DNA of 8,550 bases, taken from Gemmatimonadota bacterium. GTDB taxonomy: Bacteria > Latescibacterota > UBA2968 > UBA8231. The DNA lies in assembly GCA_009845645.1 (NCBI GenBank), contig VXZF01000254.1, positions 1-8,550 of the forward strand, read 5' to 3'. The position numbers and the translations under genes were made by a program. This document shows positions 6,541-8,550 of this stretch, one piece after another (position 1 is the first letter of the stretch; every line of letters starts with the position of its first letter). The notes below the pieces were generated by a model. It was not told the DNA's origin. It worked only from the letters and a program-made list of their open reading frames with translations, and searched no databases.

Positions 6541-7659
6541 TTAGATGGAAATCGCCACTGATAAGCTAAATACCCGATCGACGTCCCCGTTCGGCCCCGG
6601 GGCACCAGCCCAGCCGTTGGCCAAGCGGTCGTAGGCCACGATCAACCCATCGGCTCCCCAAGGCATCAGCGCGGTGTAAGACGTGCTCATGGCGGGGTCC
6701 TCTCCCGCCTGTGCGTTGCAGAAGGCGTCCGAAAAACCCGCATTCGGCTCGACCAGTCGGTTGTGATGCACCCCCAGATTTACCCGCTCCCATTTTTCGC
6801 CCTGTCCATCGGCGCAGAGCCAGAGGAACAGACCTGGACGGCCACCGGTCAGCACTATCGCGCCATTGCCCAACCGAGCGAGCCTTGGTTGTACCGAAGC
6901 CATCCCTTCCATGCGCACTGACGGCGACCACGTCCGGCCTTCATCCGCGCTAATGCTCTTGTGGAAATCCCACCTACCACCGACGCGATAGACGCACAGC
7001 AGGTCGCCATTGTCCAGCCGCAGGGTATTGGATTCGTTAGGACCTTCGGGCGCACCGGGCGCAGCATCCGGACCAGCGACAGTGCTGCGGTACGTCCACG
7101 CAAAGCCCCCGTCGTCGCTGACTACGGCGAACGTATTATAACCTTCTTCCCCATCGAATTTTCCGTACATCGTCGTCAACAGGTTCCCATCCTTGAGGCG
7201 CAGGATGTTGCCATTGTGCTGGAGCCGCAATACGTCTTCGTGATAATCGGCAAGCGGGCGCGGAAAGTCGCAGACCCGCACGTCCTGAGGCTCGACCGCG
7301 AGCGCACCATCGACCATCGTCAGAACATTGCCCGGAGCAACGCAGTTTCGCCGGTCTCCCGGCGCTTGCGGCCATTGCTCGTACGGCATCATCAACGTGC
7401 TCGACGCATCTCGGACGGAGGTATGGCCATACGAGTCGATGCGCTGATCCGGACGCCAGCTACCACCGGCATCATAGCTCACAAAAAGATCGGCTGGCCA
7501 CTTCCCCTGCGCGACATCGGCGGAGCGGATGCAGGCACAAACCAGCACGTCGTCGCCGACTTGGTGCAGAGACGGAAACCAGAAATGGCCAGAGTCCTGA
7601 CCCACTTCGACCGGAACACCTGCTTGGACGAGACCGTTCTGGAGCGGATAATCGATCAT
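6541..7659 (-). CDS. BNR-repeat (sialidase/neuraminidase-like) beta-propeller protein
   Basis: The 372-residue protein is of the BNR_2 exo-alpha-sialidase-like type, a six-bladed propeller. Three Asp-box motifs (S-x-D-x-G-x-x-W) are visible: S61-Y-D63-A-G-G-S-W68, S181-D-D183-G-G-F-A-W188 and S237-A-D239-E-G-R-T-W244. The segment around E209 (P-N-E-S-N, then L-D-N-G-D-L-L) and R225 resembles the Glu/Arg pair that follows blade-lining strands in this family. The full catalytic arginine triad cannot be assigned without alignment, so sialidase activity is unproven. Many relatives act on other sugars or have no known activity. There is no signal peptide, so a cytoplasmic location is predicted, as for the sulfatase 15 bp downstream. 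The ribosome binding site before ATG 7659 is weak (only GAG within CGAGATAAT). Expression may depend on the leader that contains a perfect palindrome, or on an unusual initiation mode. Confidence 0.85.
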   Translation of the reverse strand: MIDYPLQNGLVQAGVPVEVGQDSGHFWFPSLHQVGDDVLVCACIRSADVAQGKWPADLFVSYDAGGSWRPDQRIDSYGHTSVRDASSTLMMPYEQWPQAPGDRRNCVAPGNVLTMVDGALAVEPQDVRVCDFPRPLADYHEDVLRLQHNGNILRLKDGNLLTTMYGKFDGEEGYNTFAVVSDDGGFAWTYRSTVAGPDAAPGAPEGPNESNTLRLDNGDLLCVYRVGGRWDFHKSISADEGRTWSPSVRMEGMASVQPRLARLGNGAIVLTGGRPGLFLWLCADGQGEKWERVNLGVHHNRLVEPNAGFSDAFCNAQAGEDPAMSTSYTALMPWGADGLIVAYDRLANGWAGAPGPNGDVDRVFSLSVAISI

Positions 7660-7747
7660 ATTATCTCGAAGGGAAACGCCCCACGTGGGGCCAACAACAA
7701 CAAACGGATTTTGTGTGCCAGCGCCAAGGCAACTAGGAGTGGGATTC
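7660..7747. other. Intergenic leader of the BNR/sialidase-like gene
   Basis: This 88-bp stretch separates the thioredoxin gene from the BNR gene on the minus strand. It contains a perfect 14-bp palindrome and a short run of AAC triplets (plus strand, about 7692-7703). No clear -35/-10 pair is seen. The wide gap, compared with the 15 bp before the sulfatase, suggests a separate promoter or a regulated junction. Confidence 0.5.
7678..7691. promoter_or_regulatory. Perfect 14-bp palindrome, candidate operator or hairpin
   Basis: GCCCCACGTGGGGC is identical on both strands and has a CACGTG core. It sits 18 bp upstream of the ATG of the BNR/sialidase-like gene. The position suits a dimeric regulator that controls the two-gene sialidase-like/sulfatase unit. 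As RNA it could only fold with a very small loop, so a DNA-binding role is more likely than a terminator. No T-run follows on either strand. The function is inferred from symmetry and position only. Confidence 0.5.
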
Positions 7748-8550
7748 TCACAAGCTCTCCTCGATCGCCGCTACAGTCGCCTCTGTATTCCCTCTTAAAC
7801 CAAGATCCTCTACGATCAGCCCTTGTGAGTCGACCAAGTAATACGAAGGGATGCCCATCACTTGGTAGGTTTTGGCTACCTCCGCGCTCCAGCCGTCTGC
7901 CCGCACGTGGACGCCTTTGATCTCGTGTTTGTCAATCGCCTCTCGCCAAGCAGCCTCATCCGCGTCCAGCGATATGTTGAGGAAGACGACCGGCCAGTCA
8001 GACGTCTTTTCCTTAACTTGGCGGAGATAGGGTAGATCGTCGATACACGGCCCGCACCAACTCGCCCAGAAATCGAGCAGAACCACCTGCCCCTTGAACT
8101 GGCTTAGCGATACGGGTTGACCGTCGAGGTCGTCGAGGGTGAAGTCGGGTGCGGGTTGTCCGGGTTGTAGCTTCAAGGCGGCAGCCAGAGCCACTAGCAC
8201 GGCCTCATTGTATTCTGGGTGCGGGTTGATCTGTTGGAACTCTTCCCACTTGCGCTGGGCCCACGCAAAGGCTTCACTGCCACCGCGCTTGAGCGTATTG
8301 ATCAGCTCTCCGGCTAAAAACCAGTAGAGCACTCTCCCTTCGAGTTTTTCTTTGGCCAGATTGTATCTAGACCCAAACCAATGTCCTTTTCCGGCATAGA
8401 TCGAGTCGAGTTGAGCCTGGGCGGCTTCCGACAGACCCAAGCCCGATAGATCAATCTTCGCCGACAGCTTGAGCGGTTGACGATGTTCGTACATTGAGTC
8501 GAGTTGAGCCTGGGCGGCTTCCGACAGACCCAAGCCCGATAGATCAATCT
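7748..8550 (-). CDS. TlpA/ResA-like thioredoxin, N-terminus beyond the window (partial)
   Basis: The reading frame stays open to the right edge, so the start lies outside the window. An in-frame TTG at 8531-8533 falls inside a repeat and is not a credible start. The C-terminal 140 residues are a TlpA/ResA-type domain: P-A-P-D-F-T-L-D-D, then the active site W-A-S-W-C-G-P-C (cysteine codons at 8054-8056 and 8045-8047) and the cis-proline motif G-I-P-S-Y. It probably acts as an envelope thiol-disulfide reductant, if an exported N-terminus exists upstream. Before that domain lie about 85 helical, Trp- and Glu-rich residues. Upstream of those are two copies of an A-Q-A-Q-L-D-S-[MI]-Y module that begins I-D-L-S-G-L-G-L-S-E. 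The module repeats at 31 residues with no base change over 55 bp. The gene precedes the BNR/sialidase-like gene by 88 bp on the same strand. It resembles the thioredoxin at the left end of the window only in the C-terminal domain. Confidence 0.88.
   Translation of the reverse strand, partial: IDLSGLGLSEAAQAQLDSMYEHRQPLKLSAKIDLSGLGLSEAAQAQLDSIYAGKGHWFGSRYNLAKEKLEGRVLYWFLAGELINTLKRGGSEAFAWAQRKWEEFQQINPHPEYNEAVLVALAAALKLQPGQPAPDFTLDDLDGQPVSLSQFKGQVVLLDFWASWCGPCIDDLPYLRQVKEKTSDWPVVFLNISLDADEAAWREAIDKHEIKGVHVRADGWSAEVAKTYQVMGIPSYYLVDSQGLIVEDLGLRGNTEATVAAIEESL
8403..8457 (-). repeat. Tandem coding repeat, inner copy (55 bp, 93-bp period)
   Basis: This 55-bp block is identical base for base to 8496-8550 and lies in the same reading frame, 31 codons away. 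It encodes the module from I-D-L-S-G through A-Q-A-Q-L-D-S. After it the two copies diverge (I-Y-A-G-K-G here, M-Y-E-H-R-Q in the outer copy). Confidence 0.95.
8496..8550 (-). repeat. Tandem coding repeat, outer copy reaching the window edge
   Basis: This is an exact copy of 8403-8457. The match is cut by the end of the window, so the repeat unit may be longer and more units may follow outside. The spacer after this copy (M-Y-E-H-R-Q-P-L-K-L-S-A) links it to the inner copy. Confidence 0.95.

Noticed and set aside
6961..7920. Plus-strand open frame of 319 codons opposite the BNR gene
   Set aside because: It runs across the BNR gene, the intergenic gap and the end of the thioredoxin gene, with no ribosome binding site or domain. 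The minus strand holds three Asp boxes and a clear TlpA domain.
8531..8533. TTG as the start of the right-hand thioredoxin gene
   Set aside because: The frame stays open to the window edge, and the codons before the TTG match the inner repeat copy, so the real start lies outside.
8314..8547. Minus-strand frame with a repeated I-Y-R-A-W-V-C-R-K-P-P module
   Set aside because: It repeats only because it reads the tandem repeat of the thioredoxin gene in another frame.

Overview
The window is a bacterial chromosomal segment that looks like an uncultivated member of the FCB-type lineages (Latescibacterota, KSB1 or a relative). This placement is an inference. It rests on a C-terminal FlgD-Ig-like module, a DUF5060/DUF4038-type glycosidase, a formylglycine sulfatase and a BNR-repeat enzyme occurring together, and on TlpA-like thioredoxins linked to a BlaI/BlaR1 pair. 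No rRNA, tRNA, CRISPR array, transposase or integrase was seen.

Left half, plus strand: a short non-coding leader (1-149) precedes three tightly packed genes. These are a secreted TlpA-like thioredoxin with a long helical N-terminal region (150-1421), a BlaI/MecI-type winged-helix repressor (1433-1840), and a BlaR1/MecR1-type M56 membrane metalloprotease (1837-3462). The last two overlap in an ATGA, so they are probably translationally coupled. The protease is the most unusual gene here. After the catalytic membrane domain it carries a segment resembling the periplasmic domain of ExbD/TolR, then a FlgD-Ig-like beta domain, where classical BlaR1 has a penicillin-binding sensor. A separate plus-strand gene follows (3530-5065): an exported putative glycoside hydrolase with DUF5060, TIM barrel and a C-terminal beta domain.

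Right half, minus strand, read from right to left: a TlpA/ResA-like thioredoxin runs off the right edge (7748-8550) and has a perfect 55-bp repeat with a 93-bp period at its visible N-terminal end. It is followed by a BNR/sialidase-like protein (6541-7659) and a sulfatase (5035-6525). The last two are 15 bp apart and are probably co-transcribed. The sulfatase meets the glycoside hydrolase tail to tail, with a 31-bp coding overlap.

Working model (inference): the right half and the hydrolase belong to a locus that breaks down sulfated or decorated glycans. The left half is a membrane-to-repressor signalling cassette in which the M56 protease would inactivate the BlaI-type repressor after its periplasmic domains sense a signal. 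The thioredoxin may act in cell-envelope redox or cytochrome maturation. No direct regulatory link between the two halves is visible in the sequence.
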